Assembly (NCBI RefSeq): GCF_964204645.1
Contig: NC_134026.1
Coordinates: 14,038,450 to 14,102,449, forward strand
From: Tubulanus polymorphus
Taxonomy: Eukaryota > Nemertea > Palaeonemertea > Tubulaniformes > Tubulanidae
Direction of reading: 5' to 3'
DNA length: 64,000 nt
Positions 1 to 11,100 of this stretch are shown here, piece by piece. Below the pieces are notes generated by a model. It was not told the DNA's origin and ran no database searches. It saw only the letters and a list, made by a program, of their open reading frames with translations. Each line of letters starts with the position of its first letter. Position 1 is the stretch's first letter. The position numbers and the translations under genes were made by a program.

Positions 1-449
1 GCTGGACCAATATCACTTTTAAATGCTTCAGTTATCTCTATTTCTTCTTTATTATCTAATGAATTAATATAATTTGTTACATCTTCCATGTATGGTCTTT
101 TATTGTTTAATTTATTTTTTATTCTTTTAATTGTCTTCGGTTTCTTATCATTATCTTTATCAGAATAATCTTCACCTAAAATATCATTATTCATATTTCT
201 AATATGACTTTTAGATTTTAAATGTTCTTTATAATATCTTTTATCACTGAATGATTGATTACATGAATCACATTTGTATGTTTCTTTTTCATTCTTTAAT
301 TCATCTAATTTAGTTTCTAATATATCATCTTTATATTCTAACTTAAATTTATTTTCTAAATGTGTTCTAGTTTTATTGTGTCTTGGTTTTTGGGATTTAT
401 CTTTATTGATTTTACATATTGGACAGTAGTACTTCTTATTTGCTTCCAT
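1..449 (-). CDS. N-terminal part of a Polinton DNA polymerase B (zinc-finger region), partial
   Basis: The reading frame starts at the ATG at 449 (minus strand), inside ATTTAAATGG, and is open to the window edge, about 149 residues. It begins with a CPIC zinc-binding pair and continues with a C2H2-like finger (CDSC followed by HLKSKSH), then a lysine-rich linker. The same protein segment is found at 13225-13550 in front of a protein-primed DNA polymerase B, which gives the identification; the catalytic domain is outside the window. This copy has no stop where copy B has a TAA, so it is better preserved. Zinc fingers ahead of the exonuclease region are common in Polinton polymerases; a role in DNA or protein binding is inferred. 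Confidence 0.75.
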   Translation of the reverse strand, partial: MEANKKYYCPICKINKDKSQKPRHNKTRTHLENKFKLEYKDDILETKLDELKNEKETYKCDSCNQSFSDKRYYKEHLKSKSHIRNMNNDILGEDYSDKDNDKKPKTIKRIKNKLNNKRPYMEDVTNYINSLDNKEEIEITEAFKSDIGP

Positions 450-528
450 TTAAATATCAAATTTTTTATTAAAATTGATTTTAGAAGTTATTCATTTATA
501 TGTTATTCATATATATGAATATTTTAAG

Positions 529-676
529 AGTAAATAGGATAATAGGGGTTCGGGTTAAAGGTTGAAGGGGCGAGTAAAAAATGAAAAATAAATTCGAGCG
601 TGCGTGAATTTATTTTTCATTTTTTATGAGCTCGACCCTTCGACCTTTGGCCTGAACCCCTATTATCCTATTTACT
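529..676. repeat. 148-bp terminal palindrome of Polinton copy A
   Basis: The sequence from AGTAAATAGGATAATAGG (529) to its reverse complement ending at 676 is a near-perfect inverted repeat with arms of about 65-70 bp around a loop of about 10 bases (GAGCGTGCGT) near 602. The outer 23 bp of the arms pair perfectly; a few differences lie in the middle, and the inner stem AATAAATTC/GAATTTATT pairs perfectly. It forms the very end of the element. A related but different palindrome ends copy B at 32955-33143. Confidence 0.9.
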
Positions 677-863
677 GCGGTGGGATGAAATTGATTTGAT
701 TTGATCGATTAGTTGATAGACCTGCACAGAAGAAACTCAACGAGAATTTTAGCATAACCTTTCTTTTATCTTTATTATTTTGGCACTGAGTGGAACATAG
801 ACTCGTTCAGAATTCGTACATGATGATTAAGATTATTATTCGAATTTTAGTGACTTAGAAAAG

Positions 864-3761
864 ATGAGTACTCAATCCGTTGACGTGGATGGTGATCTGA
901 GAGGTAGACCTTCGACTAGGAGTAATGCTCGTAGACAACCCCGAAGTCTTAGCGACGAGGTATCGCAATCTCGAAGAGATGGGAATCTTACCCGTCGTCA
1001 GCCCTTAGACAGAGAGACGACAGTCGTAGGAGATTCCCCAGCCGTAACGGAAGCAGTTACCGCGACTGATGCACTCGAGAAAGGTTCAGAGGTGTTTGAG
1101 ACGACAACGCTTCCTCGTAGAGTTAGCTCCGGAGACCAGAGTTCCCATTATGCAGACCGTTTCGAGCGCAATGTCGAAACGAGCGATCGTCTTGACCGAA
1201 TTCCTTTGGGGTCAAATTTTGATTTTGAGAGTCAGCGCCTCGCTCAAGATCGTAACCCGGCATGTAGAATCAAGCCCGAAACCTTCGACTGTAACGGTTC
1301 TTGGCGAGATTATATTTAAGTTTTTGAGACGGTATCACGTATCAACCGCTGGGACGATGGATCCAAGGCAGATTTTCTTTTCGTACACCTTCCAGGCCCA
1401 GCCCGTCAATTAGCTTGCACTTTGTCGCATCGAAGCCGGCTTGATTATGGTGAGTTAGTCGGTATACTCGGCTCGAGATTTGGTTTTGGCCATCAATCTG
1501 AACTCTTCTTAGCTGAAATTAAGAACAGAAGGCGTAAGAGGACAGAAACCCTAAGAGAACTGGGGCAAGAGCTACTTTCCCTTGCGGTACAGGCTTATCC
1601 TGATTTAGACCCATTTCAGAGAGACCGTTTGGTCCGCACTCATTTTACAGACGCGATCGACGATAGAGAGCTGCGTATGCAATTGTATCAGAGTCATTGT
1701 AAATCGCTCGACGAGTTAGTCCGTTTAGCCGTAGAACTAGAGGGGTTTAAGAGATTGGAGGAAGATAGAGAGCGTGGCTCCCACGGGTTTGTAAGAGCAA
1801 CGAAAGTAGAAGAGAATGACCAAATTGAGACATTGAGATCTCAGGTGACCGAGTTAACGACAATGGTGAAGCAGTTGGTAGGCCTTCAATCTCAACAGAG
1901 CGTTCGTCGAGACAATCATTCTATAGTATGTTATAGTTGTGGTCAAGCAGGACACATCTCTAGAAACTGCCGAGAAGGACCGAGACGGGGAAACGGGCGA
2001 CCCCTGGCTCAAAGAGTCAAGCCAGAGGAGAGCTTAAAAATCAAACTCTCATCACCAACCCACTCAGATGAACGAGTTGCTGTGAGCGCGATCAGCAACA
2101 CCGTATCTAGTATAATTATCAACGGGAAAGTTGATAGTGTACAAACCAAATTTTTAGTCGATACCGGTGCGTGTGTTTCAGTTCTAAGTAAAAGCGTTTT
2201 CGAGAAATTACACCCAGCATCAAAAGAGAATCTAGAAAAATCGAATTTACAGCTGTACAATATCAGTAATTCCCATCTGAAAACATATGGTAAACTTGAG
2301 GTCGGTGAGGTAATGCCCTGGCCGTTCGCTGTGGCTGACATCGAAGATGAAACTGTCCTAGGTTTAGATTTTCTTTCACACTATGACTGCCAGATTCATC
2401 CAGCCAGGCAAAGTATTACGTGCCACGGTGAACAAATTATCTACGGGAAGAAATGCCAGCTGGATAAGAACAATACTCACGTCAGAAGCCGTCAACGGGT
2501 CGTTATTCCACCTTTCAGCGAAAAAGTGCTGGAAGGAACGACTGATGTACAGCACCACTCCGGGAAGTGGGCTATGATAGAACCGTCTGAGTTTAGCCAC
2601 AAACATCGATTTCTGACAGCGAGAAGTCTCGTCGACACCGAGAATCTAATATCACCCACAAGAGTTTTGAATCCTACTCCACACAAGATTACTGTTTGTA
2701 AGGGGACATCCCTTGGCTATTTGAGACCCGTGGTTAGAGTGGAACCCAGTAATGTGAGAGCCATGCATACTCCCAGTCCTCCAAGTGAAGAGACTCCCGA
2801 ATTTTTAAATGATCTTGTCGAGAGAAGCACGAAAGATTTGCAACCAGACGAAGCGTCAAAGGTCGAAAAGTTAATTTTAGAGTATCGAGACATCTTCGCT
2901 CGGTCCGACGCAGATTTAGGTGTAGCCCCGGGAATTACGCATGATATACACACAGGGGACGCTAAGCCGGTTAGACAGAAGGCTCGTCGCTTACCACCAG
3001 CAAGACAAGAAGTAGCTAGTCGCCTAGTCAAAGAGATGCTAGATCGCGGGGTGGTCGAACCGTCAACTTCACCGTGGGCTAGTCCGATAGTTCTTGTGTC
3101 AATGAAGGACGGGGGAATTAGATTTTGCCTAGATTATCGGCGTGTGAATGATGTCACTATGAAAGATGCTTATCCCCTACCCAGAATTGATGACTCTATT
3201 CGTTCTCTCTCTGGCTCTCGATATTTTTGGACTATGGATCTCGCATCTGGTTATTGGCAGGTCGAGCTATCAGAATCTACAAGAGAGAAATCCGCATTTG
3301 TCATGAGAGATGGTCTATTTCAATTTCGAAACATACCTTTTGGGTTATGTAATAGCGGCGCGACGTTCGAAAGACTCATGGAACAGGTTCTCTGTGGCCT
3401 GCAGTATGAGATTTGCTTAGTTTATTTGGATGATATCATAGTATTCGGAAAGAATTTTGAAGAGACTTTGGACAACCTGCGCCAAGTATTCGAAAGGCTT
3501 AGAAGATCTGATCTAAAACTTAAACCCAGGAAGTGCCACTTCTTTGAGAAATCAGTTGCGTTTTTAGGACATGTAGTCTCCGAGGACGGCGTATCGTGCG
3601 ATCCGGATAAAATAGAATCAATAAAGACTTGGCCTGTACCGCGATGTCAAACCGACGTGAGATCATTTTTGGGTTTAGCATCGTACTACCGGAGTTTTTG
3701 CCAGGATTTTGCATCGATTGCAAACCCCTCCACAGATTATCGAGAAGGGAAGGAAATTTGA
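864..3761 (+). pseudogene. Gypsy-1 Gag-protease-reverse transcriptase, one in-frame stop
   Basis: One frame runs from the ATG at 864 to 3761, interrupted only by a TAA at 1317-1319. Gag lies first, with a CCHC zinc knuckle (CYSCGQAGHISRNC, about 1929-1970) that binds RNA in capsids. The aspartic protease follows with the active site LVDTGA (about 2155-2172). The reverse transcriptase (about 2950-3700) shows RFCLDYRRVN, ASGYWQVEL and the catalytic YLDDIIVF near 3425. Gag, protease and RT are thus a single fused frame, as in many Gypsy elements. The frame is lost near 3730-3760, where RNase H continues in another frame. The stop at 1317 lies in the middle of Gag, so it probably disables the copy rather than serving as a read-through signal at the gag/pol border. 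Confidence 0.85.
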
Positions 3762-4700
3762 ATGGTCTACGGAATGTCAGTACGCTTTTGAGGAATTGAA
3801 AAACGTGCTCATGACAGCGCCAATACTGGCGTATCAACTCCCGGATACTCTGTTTATTTTAGATACAGACGCTAGTGGGGTAGGCTTGGGGGCTGTTTTG
3901 TCACAAGTACACGATGGGGTAGAGAAAGTAATCGCTTATGGAAGTCGCACCTTGTGAAAACAAGATCGAAATTATTGCGTCACGAGACGTGAGCTATTAG
4001 CAGTAGTCACGTACGTCAAGCATTTTAGACATTATTTATTAGGGAGAGAGTTTCTGCTCCGCACTGACCACGGTTCCCTACGTTGGCTCATGTCTTTTAA
4101 AGATCCGGAGGGACAGATAGCCAGGTGGATTACCTTACTGTCAGAATATGAATTTAAGGTTCAACATCGTCCCGGCCGTCTTCATACGAACGCAGATGCT
4201 CTGAGTCGTAGGGAATGTCAGCATTGCTTAAGGGCCTCTGAGAGATATGAGACAATCGAGAGTCCATGCAGCCACGTCAAGCGGGTGAGAGCTATCAGAG
4301 ACTGTTCCACTGAATTATCATGCGCGCCAAAATGGTCGCCGACAGAACTAGGCCAAGCACGAGCAAACGACCCTGATCTGAGATGGATTGTAGAGCGGTA
4401 TAAGTCCCAAAACCGACCAGGCTGGCAGGATGTGGCGAGTGAGGGCGCTACCAGCAAATTTCTAGCAACCCGGTGGGAACCATTAAGATTGGTCGACGGC
4501 GTACTGTATATCACCAAGGAAAGACAAGGGTTAGAACCGTCCACGTTGTTAGGTTTGCCTAAAACTTACCGTCACGAAGTATTCATCGAGATTCACGCCT
4601 CTAGAACCGCTGGACATTTTGGCTACAAGAAGACCCTCACTAGTATTCATAAAAGATATTTCTGGCCGGAAATTCGGGACGATGTCAAACTCTGGTGTGC
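3722..4700 (+). pseudogene. Gypsy-1 RNase H and integrase zinc-binding region
   Basis: This continues the polyprotein in a frame shifted from the reverse transcriptase. RNase H is recognised by LDTDASGVGLGAVLSQ (first catalytic Asp), RRELLAVV (Glu) and LRTDHGSL (Asp), and ends at HTNADALSRR, the usual end of the Gypsy RNase H. A TGA at 3955-3957 interrupts it between AYGSRTL and KQDRNYC. The integrase N-terminal HHCC motif begins at HASRTAGHFGYKKT (about 4590) and is cut by a frameshift near 4700, so that its two cysteines lie in the next frame. The function in a live element would be removal of the RNA template and integrase multimerisation. Confidence 0.8.
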
Positions 4701-5276
4701 GACCTATGTGCCACCAGGAAGAGTCCACCTAGAAGTAATAAAGCAAAACTTAAAGACTATCGCATCGGACTACCTATGGAAAGAATAGCTTTAGATATTT
4801 TGGGGCCGCTACCCGAAACGAAAGCCGGGAACACAGTAATTTTAGTTGTCTCCGATTATTTTACTCGTTGGGTAGAGGCCTATCCTCTACCTAATCAGGA
4901 AGCCAAGGCTGTAGCAGCAACACTCGTCCGAGAATTTATAAGTAGGTTTGGAGTAGCAAGACAATTTCACTCCGATCAATGGTCTAATTTCCAGTCAAAA
5001 CTAATGACTGAAATTTGCGGCATGCTAGAAATGCGTAGGCCTAAGACTAGAACTACTGCCTACCATCCGCAGTCTGATGGACTAGTCGAGCGGTATAATC
5101 GCACCCTGTTGAACGGGCTCGCCATGCTTGTGAATAAAAACCAGGACGACTGGGACGAGCAGCTACCATTCTTAACGATGGCGTACCGAGCGTCGACACA
5201 TGATTCGACCGGATTTAGGACCATGCGAGATTTTCAAGATAATAAACGACGTAGTCTATACTATAGTGCTTCCTAA
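4695..5276 (+). pseudogene. Gypsy-1 integrase catalytic core
   Basis: The frame opens with CDLC (second half of the zinc motif) and continues into an rve-type DDE integrase core: LDILGPLP (first Asp), FHSDQWSNFQS (second Asp) and SDGLVERYNRTL (Glu). All three acidic residues are kept, but the usual glycine after DQ is tryptophan here. After STHDSTGF (about 5215) the sequence jumps to the C-terminal region, so about 100 or more residues are missing; the remaining residues to 5276 are out-of-frame sequence. A dead copy. Confidence 0.8.
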
Positions 5277-5345
5277 TTCGAACAAGCGTATGACCGTGCA
5301 TTTCGACCGACTGAAACCTTACCTTGAGCTAACCGCAACTGACCT
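5200..5345 (+). pseudogene. Gypsy-1 integrase C-terminal tail
   Basis: In the frame beginning near 5200 the sequence reads GPCEIFKIINDVVYTIVLP followed by VHFDRLKPYLE. This is the SH3-like integrase C-terminal segment of Gypsy elements, which usually ends with a line of the type H-x-DRLKPY. It lies directly behind the core because of the internal deletion near 5215. The frame stays open to 5640 without recognisable domains. Confidence 0.7.
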
Positions 5346-5462
5346 GAGGACTCCCAACTATTCAGAGATTTTAGAACCACATTTTTCGGGCGTACATCGA
5401 GACCACCTGATAGATATGGCGACAGGTGCTAGCCCAGGCGTCGCCTACATTATTAATCTTCA

Positions 5463-5822
5463 TGGTTTTTATCCGTTTTATTTTGTAGGGATAAATCAGC
5501 TAAAGTTAAATGTATCTACTGTGCGCGAAGAGTGGACAAAGAAAACGTCCACGCGCACAATCGGTATTGCAAAGGCCGGACCCGCGAGGGAAAGGTTTTC
5601 GAATGCGAGAAATGTGGGAAGCAGTTCGCCACTAAGCTGAAGGCTCGCAGGCACGTCAAGTACCATGAGGAAAGAGTGCGCATTCTCGAAGTTGCGGAAG
5701 ACTCGTGGGACCGAGACCCGCCAGCACAAGTCTTGTCCGAGTCGAACGTCACGTCTACGGTCACCGCGGTATCCGGCAAGAGAAAGTTTAAACGCGAAGA
5801 ACAGAGTCAAAAGAAATACTAG
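5463..5822 (+). CDS. Two-zinc-finger ORF at the 3' side of Gypsy-1
   Basis: A frame different from the integrase tail encodes two zinc-binding motifs. The first is KCIYC followed by HAHNRYC (CCHC-like, about 5509-5570); the second is a classical C2H2 finger, ECEKCGKQF followed by RRHVKYH (about 5600-5670). A basic tail (GKRKFKREEQSQKK) ends the ORF at 5822. No ATG precedes the fingers. The sequence just upstream (TTTATTTTGTAG, ending at 5489) looks like a splice acceptor, so a spliced message or a frameshift product is possible. Accessory C2H2 fingers are not part of the standard Gypsy gene set; a DNA-binding or targeting role is inference. Confidence 0.5.
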   Translation, partial: WFLSVLFCRDKSAKVKCIYCARRVDKENVHAHNRYCKGRTREGKVFECEKCGKQFATKLKARRHVKYHEERVRILEVAEDSWDRDPPAQVLSESNVTSTVTAVSGKRKFKREEQSQKKY

Positions 5823-5945
5823 AAGAAGATGAGCAAGTCGACGCCCGAACCGGCCGCAACTTCGACGAGAGAACAGGCAATGGAGGTCACTCCCGCCAAC
5901 TGTCAATCGGAAGGGTGATCGGCCTCCGACGTCGTCACCCGAATT

Positions 5946-6473
5946 ATGAGAGAGATGTCGGGCACCATGGAGGAAGTTTTTCCACCTTCAATAACGGAGA
6001 AGCTTCCACCCGTCCTCAGCGATGATCCACCGACTGTCGCAAGCGTTAAACTATCAACCGTCGTCGATAGCCTACCGACCGAACCGCCCACTAGTGTAAA
6101 GACGTCAGCAATACAGTCTCCGACATCCGTCGCCAAGTCGTCTGCAGAGTCGCTGCCGGTAATTGCCGAGGAACCGTCGACCGAGCCATCAGAGATAGCA
6201 AGAGATACGTCGAAGCCGGAAGACGTCGTTGTCCATGAGTCATCAGTGAGTGGTCAGGCCAACGAGAGTCTAGCATTGTGCGAGCAGTTGGTCCTTCTGC
6301 ACTGTCATCCTGTTCCTGGTCGCAGTGCGTATAGGTATTTTGGGTCACCGTGCGACAGAGTAATATGCAATCAGTGCGTCATCGAATCGTCGAGATTTAA
6401 GACAGTGGCCAACTCCGGAGTTTGTACGACAGGTGGAGGTGACGCGACCTACGGCGTTCAGGATATTACATAG
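5946..6473 (+). CDS. Hypothetical Pro/Ser/Thr-rich ORF of Gypsy-1
   Basis: An ATG-started frame of 175 residues between the zinc-finger ORF and the polypurine tract. About 110 residues are rich in Pro, Ser, Thr and Glu and look disordered. The C-terminal third is cysteine-containing (LALCEQLVLLHCH, CDRVICNQC), which may bind metal. No signal peptide, fusion peptide or membrane segment is visible, so it is not an obvious envelope gene. I do not recognise the family. Its position inside the element argues that it belongs to Gypsy-1 rather than to the host. Confidence 0.4.
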   Translation: MREMSGTMEEVFPPSITEKLPPVLSDDPPTVASVKLSTVVDSLPTEPPTSVKTSAIQSPTSVAKSSAESLPVIAEEPSTEPSEIARDTSKPEDVVVHESSVSGQANESLALCEQLVLLHCHPVPGRSAYRYFGSPCDRVICNQCVIESSRFKTVANSGVCTTGGGDATYGVQDIT

Positions 6474-6630
6474 CCACCCTAACGCGGCCGGTGACGTCGA
6501 AATCTATGAATTCAGTGGTGAATCAGTATCGTGCGCGCTGTGTTTGATCGACCGGAAAGTATTCAATATCTAAGAGTAAGACGACACCACATCCGATTTT
6601 CGCTTATTATCGCCTCCGCCTGGAGAGGTT

Positions 6631-6646
6631 GGAGGCTGGGAGGGGG
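6631..6646 (+). other. Polypurine tract of Gypsy-1
   Basis: The 16-nt purine-rich tract GGAGGCTGGGAGGGGG is followed at once by TGTTGTGG, the expected layout for plus-strand priming at the border of a 3' LTR. Confidence 0.6.
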
Positions 6647-6827
6647 TGTTGTGGCGAAAAATTATGAGAATGCCGGTTTGCTAGCGTATCTATTTAACAC
6701 CCGTATTGCTCGGGTTAGTTTTACTATCAACGGGTGGCGCTGTATATAAATTTCACATAAATCAACGACTTTCGGCTATTAGCGCTACTTAAGACCACTT
6801 GAAAACATCATAGTCAATTACGGTAGT
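6647..6827 (+). repeat. Start of the Gypsy-1 3' LTR (interrupted)
   Basis: The LTR is inferred to begin with TG directly after the polypurine tract. It is interrupted at 6828 by a hAT element and may resume after 7672. No matching 5' LTR is visible in the window, so the LTR length cannot be measured. Confidence 0.45.
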
Positions 6828-7672
6828 CAGGGGCGGATCCAGACCGTATTAGCCGTATTGCCCAATACGGTCTAGAATTTTTAAGTGCCCTTCGAAATTT
6901 CACCGGCAATATTTTTGACGGCATTATCTCAACAACCGCTAATTCCGTGTCCGTAATCCGGGCATAATTATGAAATTAATCGGTATATACTGCTGCCAAG
7001 AAAGTGAGGAGAGATAATCATATTTGTAAAGCCTTTAATCATGATAAATTAAAAAGGGCACTTTCCTTTTGCAAGGGGCACTCATGCTTTAGATGAGGGC
7101 ACCTTGTCCTTCCTTGCCTTTTCAGGGAGGGCTTAAGGGGCACTCGTACTTTAGAAGAGGGCACTATACGCGGAAAATGTTGAAGAAAAGGGCACTTTTT
7201 TGCCTAATTTTTAAAATTTTAGGGGCAATTTCGGTTTGGAAGATGGCACACGACATAAGGATAAATGTGAAGACGAGGCAATTTTTGCCGATTGTTAACA
7301 ATGAAGGGGCACTTAGCCGTATTCTGTATAATTGTTAAGGGGCACTTTTAAAGATTATAGGGGCACTAGGCGAAGTTGGCGACAACCATTCTTTCATGGG
7401 TTCGCCAGCTTCATTTTTTATCCGCATGTGTTGAAATCTTGTCTCGAATTCGTTTATTCTGGATTGCTCTGCTAGCCTCTAGAAGCCCTCTAAAAGCCTT
7501 TAAATGGTACCATATTTTCAAAATTTTATGGGGGTGGGCCCCCAGACCCCATCTAAGGACTTCGCGCCTTCGGCGCTCGCATTGACCTGGATACTGGGTT
7601 GCCCTAAGATCAGAAAGGTGCCCTTAAATTTCCTTCCAATACTGTCTACCCATCCCCCTGGATCCGCCCCTG
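6828..7672. mobile_element. Non-autonomous hAT-like element (845 bp)
   Basis: The 15-bp terminal inverted repeat CAGGGGCGGATCCAG at 6828 pairs with CTGGATCCGCCCCTG ending at 7672; CAGGGGCGG ends are typical of hAT transposons. No transposase is encoded. The interior repeats GGGCACT-type words many times between about 7055 and 7360, and ends with a GC-rich stretch and a short hairpin (CGCGCCTTCGGCGC). The flanks (GGTAGT left, AGTAGT right) are similar, but an exact 8-bp target duplication is not present. Confidence 0.7.
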
Positions 7673-7950
7673 AGTAGTAGTGAACATAAAAAGATACAGT
7701 ACAAAGATACAGTTCGGTGTACAGTTAAGGACATGATTCCATAGGACCCATACCAGAGACATTTTGTTCAGACAAGGTCTATTAGTTAAACACTAATCTT
7801 CATTTTCAGCAATTATCGATCTGGTGAATTAATTTTGATTCGGTCTTTCGGTGGTTCGAGATAAAATGCCCGCAAAATAAGAACCTAACGAACCAGGGCT
7901 GACCACAAATTGCCCAACAGATAAATTTTCGAAACGAAACAATCCAATCA

Positions 7951-8150
7951 TGTTTGGTATCAAATGTGGCGTGGACTATGGTCTTTTAACTGACCAATGC
8001 ATGACCAGTACTGACCATATAGTAAATTATTTGTTTGCAAACAATTAAGTTGTTTGGTGTCAAATAACTAGATATGATGTGGGCATTAATCTAAAAATTG
8101 TGTAACTGACCAATGCTTGACCAGTACAGACCAGTTACCAGTGCTAACCA
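7951..8150 (+). repeat. TGACCA-rich subterminal array, left
   Basis: Two related units of about 105-115 bp each contain TGGTRTCAAAT followed by AACTGACCAATGC and further TGACCAGTAC words (about 7989-8018 and 8104-8140). The reverse complement of the same words appears at 12587-12847, suggesting the subterminal repeats of one DNA element. Confidence 0.45.
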
Positions 8151-11100
8151 GAACCCCCATAAGTAATTTATATGTTTAGTGAATCCTTCGTTAGTACTAC
8201 TAGCTCTTACATTTAAATTTGTCGCTTGAAAAAGTCTTGTCCGATTTTTGTTGTAGGTAGCGAGCTAACTTTGAAATTCCGCTAAAATGCATAAGATTTT
8301 TACGTAGGGTTTTGAACGAACAACGTTTCCATTTGTAATTGTAACGTGCGCATTTGGGCCTGTAACGTGCACATTTCACTCGCGTGAACGTGCGTATCCG
8401 TACCAACATGCGAAACTTGTCAAACTTTTACGATCAAGACTTTTAAACTGAACAAAGAAGATATCATATCATATTATATATACATGAATAGATGGAATGA
8501 TAATGTAGTAGTTTTAAATGTTTCGTAGCTGCTGTCCACTGACCACAGATCAAAGCTAATTGCCTGATATGAAATATATTTTTGTTATAGAGATGTAGTA
8601 GATCAGTGAGAATAACTTATGGTTAATTTTGAGTGATCACAACGCTAACCAATAGAGAAAGCTGTAAGGCCTAAGAAAAGATGCATTAAGTCTAACATAT
8701 CTTTTAATATAATGATGAAGTATTCAACTGGCCATCACAACAATAGTTTGACTTATCTTATTGAAAAATACCGGAATGTTAATGGGAAAACATTGAATTC
8801 GAAACAATTCCACACTCAATCGTTTACTTTGATAACACAATTTGCATTTTGTGGACATGTATTTTTTTCTGTACCAAAAGCATGAAGTATATTATCTTTG
8901 CTTGTAAAAATTTGAAATTTTGGGGAAGATTTTTGGCCTCGTTAACCTGTGAGCACGTCCTTCATATATTTTCTAAGACCGACCCTTGAAATAATGCTGA
9001 GAGTTTCGAGGATAATTTTGGTAGGATGTAAACTTAGGCTGCTTCGTATCCGTGGAGGGTTGCTAATTATTGATTCTATACACAATAATCATAAGTACCA
9101 TGAGATTCGATAGAATATCGTTTTTCAATCATACGTACACGAATTATCGCGATATAAAGATAAATAATATGTTCATATACTTTTTACGTCTTATACTGTA
9201 TATTTCTTTAGTAGTATAAATAAAGAGTGGATCAGCAGGCCACCTGAGACCATTCCACGATCTAAGGTCAGTTGCCAAAAGTTAGTAAGTTTACCAGCGG
9301 ATAGTTAACATTTATAATGACAATTAAATTTTCATTGCTAAAATAACTTTGTACTTGTTGACTCAAAAGCAGAGAATTGAAAATACGATAATACGATACG
9401 AAAACTCAGTGTACAAATTCAAAAAGATTATCTCTAGTGAGAGATCGAACGTTGTGTCGTAATTTTCTAATGATAAAACATGGTTTGAAATTTGAAATGT
9501 GTACATAGTTGATCTTTTTCAGTGTATTTAGTCATGTATCATATTGGATGATGGTTAATTTAAACTATCTTTTGAGAAACGGGTCCCAGAGCTATATCCT
9601 TTACTCCTGTAATAGAGGATGCAATCTATTTGCGACAAACAGCTAGTGCAAATAGCTAGAAAAGGTCACAATAGTGCATTGGCAAACTTAGAGCAAGCGT
9701 ATATTGGTTGTTTAGGTTTTTCGAAGGGGAGAATTTGTGGGAAAATTAATCATTACTGAGATATATCCGTGGCGAGATTTTCCAGGGATTTAAAAAGTTG
9801 AGCTGTACACCAGGAATTTTGTGTAGTCCAATATCCGTGATTACCTCTGGCGTGGAGAGATACAATCTAAAACCAACCCTAGAGTCAAATATTTTACCAC
9901 AATTTTTTATGATCAATAAAAAGATTGAGTAATAGACATTCAAACAGTATTATCTAAATTCCACTCCATTTTAAACTCATTCATCTCTACACAAACTCCA
10001 ACTTGTTGAACAGTCCACATTAAAATTAGGGACCACTATTCTTGCTCATCTACACTGGCTACCAATCTAACAAAGGATTAAATTTGAGTGTTTGGTGTTA
10101 TAACAATACCAGACTGAATTATGGATTCGGTTTCTACTTTTTAATTGAACATTTATATCACATATTGGGCATCATTTTTACCAGTATATATGGAATAACC
10201 TATCCTTATATCATGTTCAATTTTATATAATCTGACTTTTGAGATGTCATTCAATCAATGCATTCACATGCGGTCGTCGCTTTCAATAGCCACCACGGAC
10301 TGGCTCCTTATTATTTCTTTGACGATACCATTGGCGGACGATCCCACACGTTTCTTGCTCCAGCCCTAGAATGCTCAATATTCGTCATGAACCCCGTTTT
10401 GAATTTAAATTCAAAATACTCCTAAAACACACCTGTTAACTAGATTACTCTAAAACACCTTTATGTGCAAGAATCAGTGAAATTGGCGCTTTATCAGTTG
10501 TATTCATCATTCGTACCCACGAATCTCGTATCGTATCCTATGAATGTGGAGACCCATCCTCGTAAAGAGAATGAATATATAGGCTCTGATGCGTTTATAT
10601 CATTTGATATGAGGCTACGTGTCATCTTCAATTGAAATCACGTTGTTTTTTTAAAGGGTGGGCGAGAATATATTCTTATGTTTTTGTTTCTCTGAATGTT
10701 GCTATTTAAGAGTTCAATAATTTCAGTCTACCAAACAAAGGATTTTCCGTATGTTTCGTGACATGTTTTTCCATAACCCTAGGAGAGCATTTTAGGTATT
10801 TTTTGCGGATGACCGAAAGCTGCTGTCCCTTTCTAGTAATTTGATGATATCCGTTGAAATCTAAATTCTAAAAAGGAATCAGGCATATCTTCTTGTTTGA
10901 CTAAATATGAACTCAACAACAAGTGACACTCCCTTCAAAGGCGCCGAAGTAAAATCATGTGTCGAGTGGAGATGATATTGTGTCAGAATTTCTTCAAAAT
11001 CGGAGAAAATTGAATATTTTGAAAATAATCATTTTACATGTATGTTTAAATCCGTTATAACTGGAGCAATTTTCATGAAAAAATATCTATGGAATCAGCG

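Larger units (their letters stand above)
1..676 (-). mobile_element. Polinton-like element, copy A (one end only)
   Basis: The strongly AT-rich block 1-528 is homologous to the start of the larger element at 13189-33143: its minus-strand gene is the same polymerase N-terminus, and the terminal sequence is related. The end is taken at 676, where the sequence reads CCTATTTACT before GC-richer flank, matching the CCCTATTACT end of copy B. If the 6-bp target duplication rule of Polintons holds, the duplicated site would be 677-682 (GCGGTG); the other end lies outside the window, so this is untested. The element is cut by the window edge. Confidence 0.85.
677..6827 (+). mobile_element. Ty3/Gypsy retrotransposon relic (Gypsy-1)
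   Basis: A Metaviridae-type element in the order gag, protease, reverse transcriptase, RNase H, integrase, then two further open frames, a polypurine tract and the start of a 3' LTR. The 5' LTR is not visible: the element abuts Polinton copy A at 676. Several frameshifts and stops make it inactive. The stretch 677-863 ahead of gag is leader-like, has no ORF, and shows no match to the 3' LTR that I can see. The left boundary is uncertain. Confidence 0.85.

Noticed and set aside
2009-2341. Antisense frames over Gypsy-1 and similar shadows elsewhere
   Set aside because: They overlap clear coding frames and have no motifs.
7673-7690. Exact 8-bp target duplication of the hAT element
   Set aside because: Left GGTAGT and right AGTAGT flanks are only similar, so no exact duplication can be claimed.
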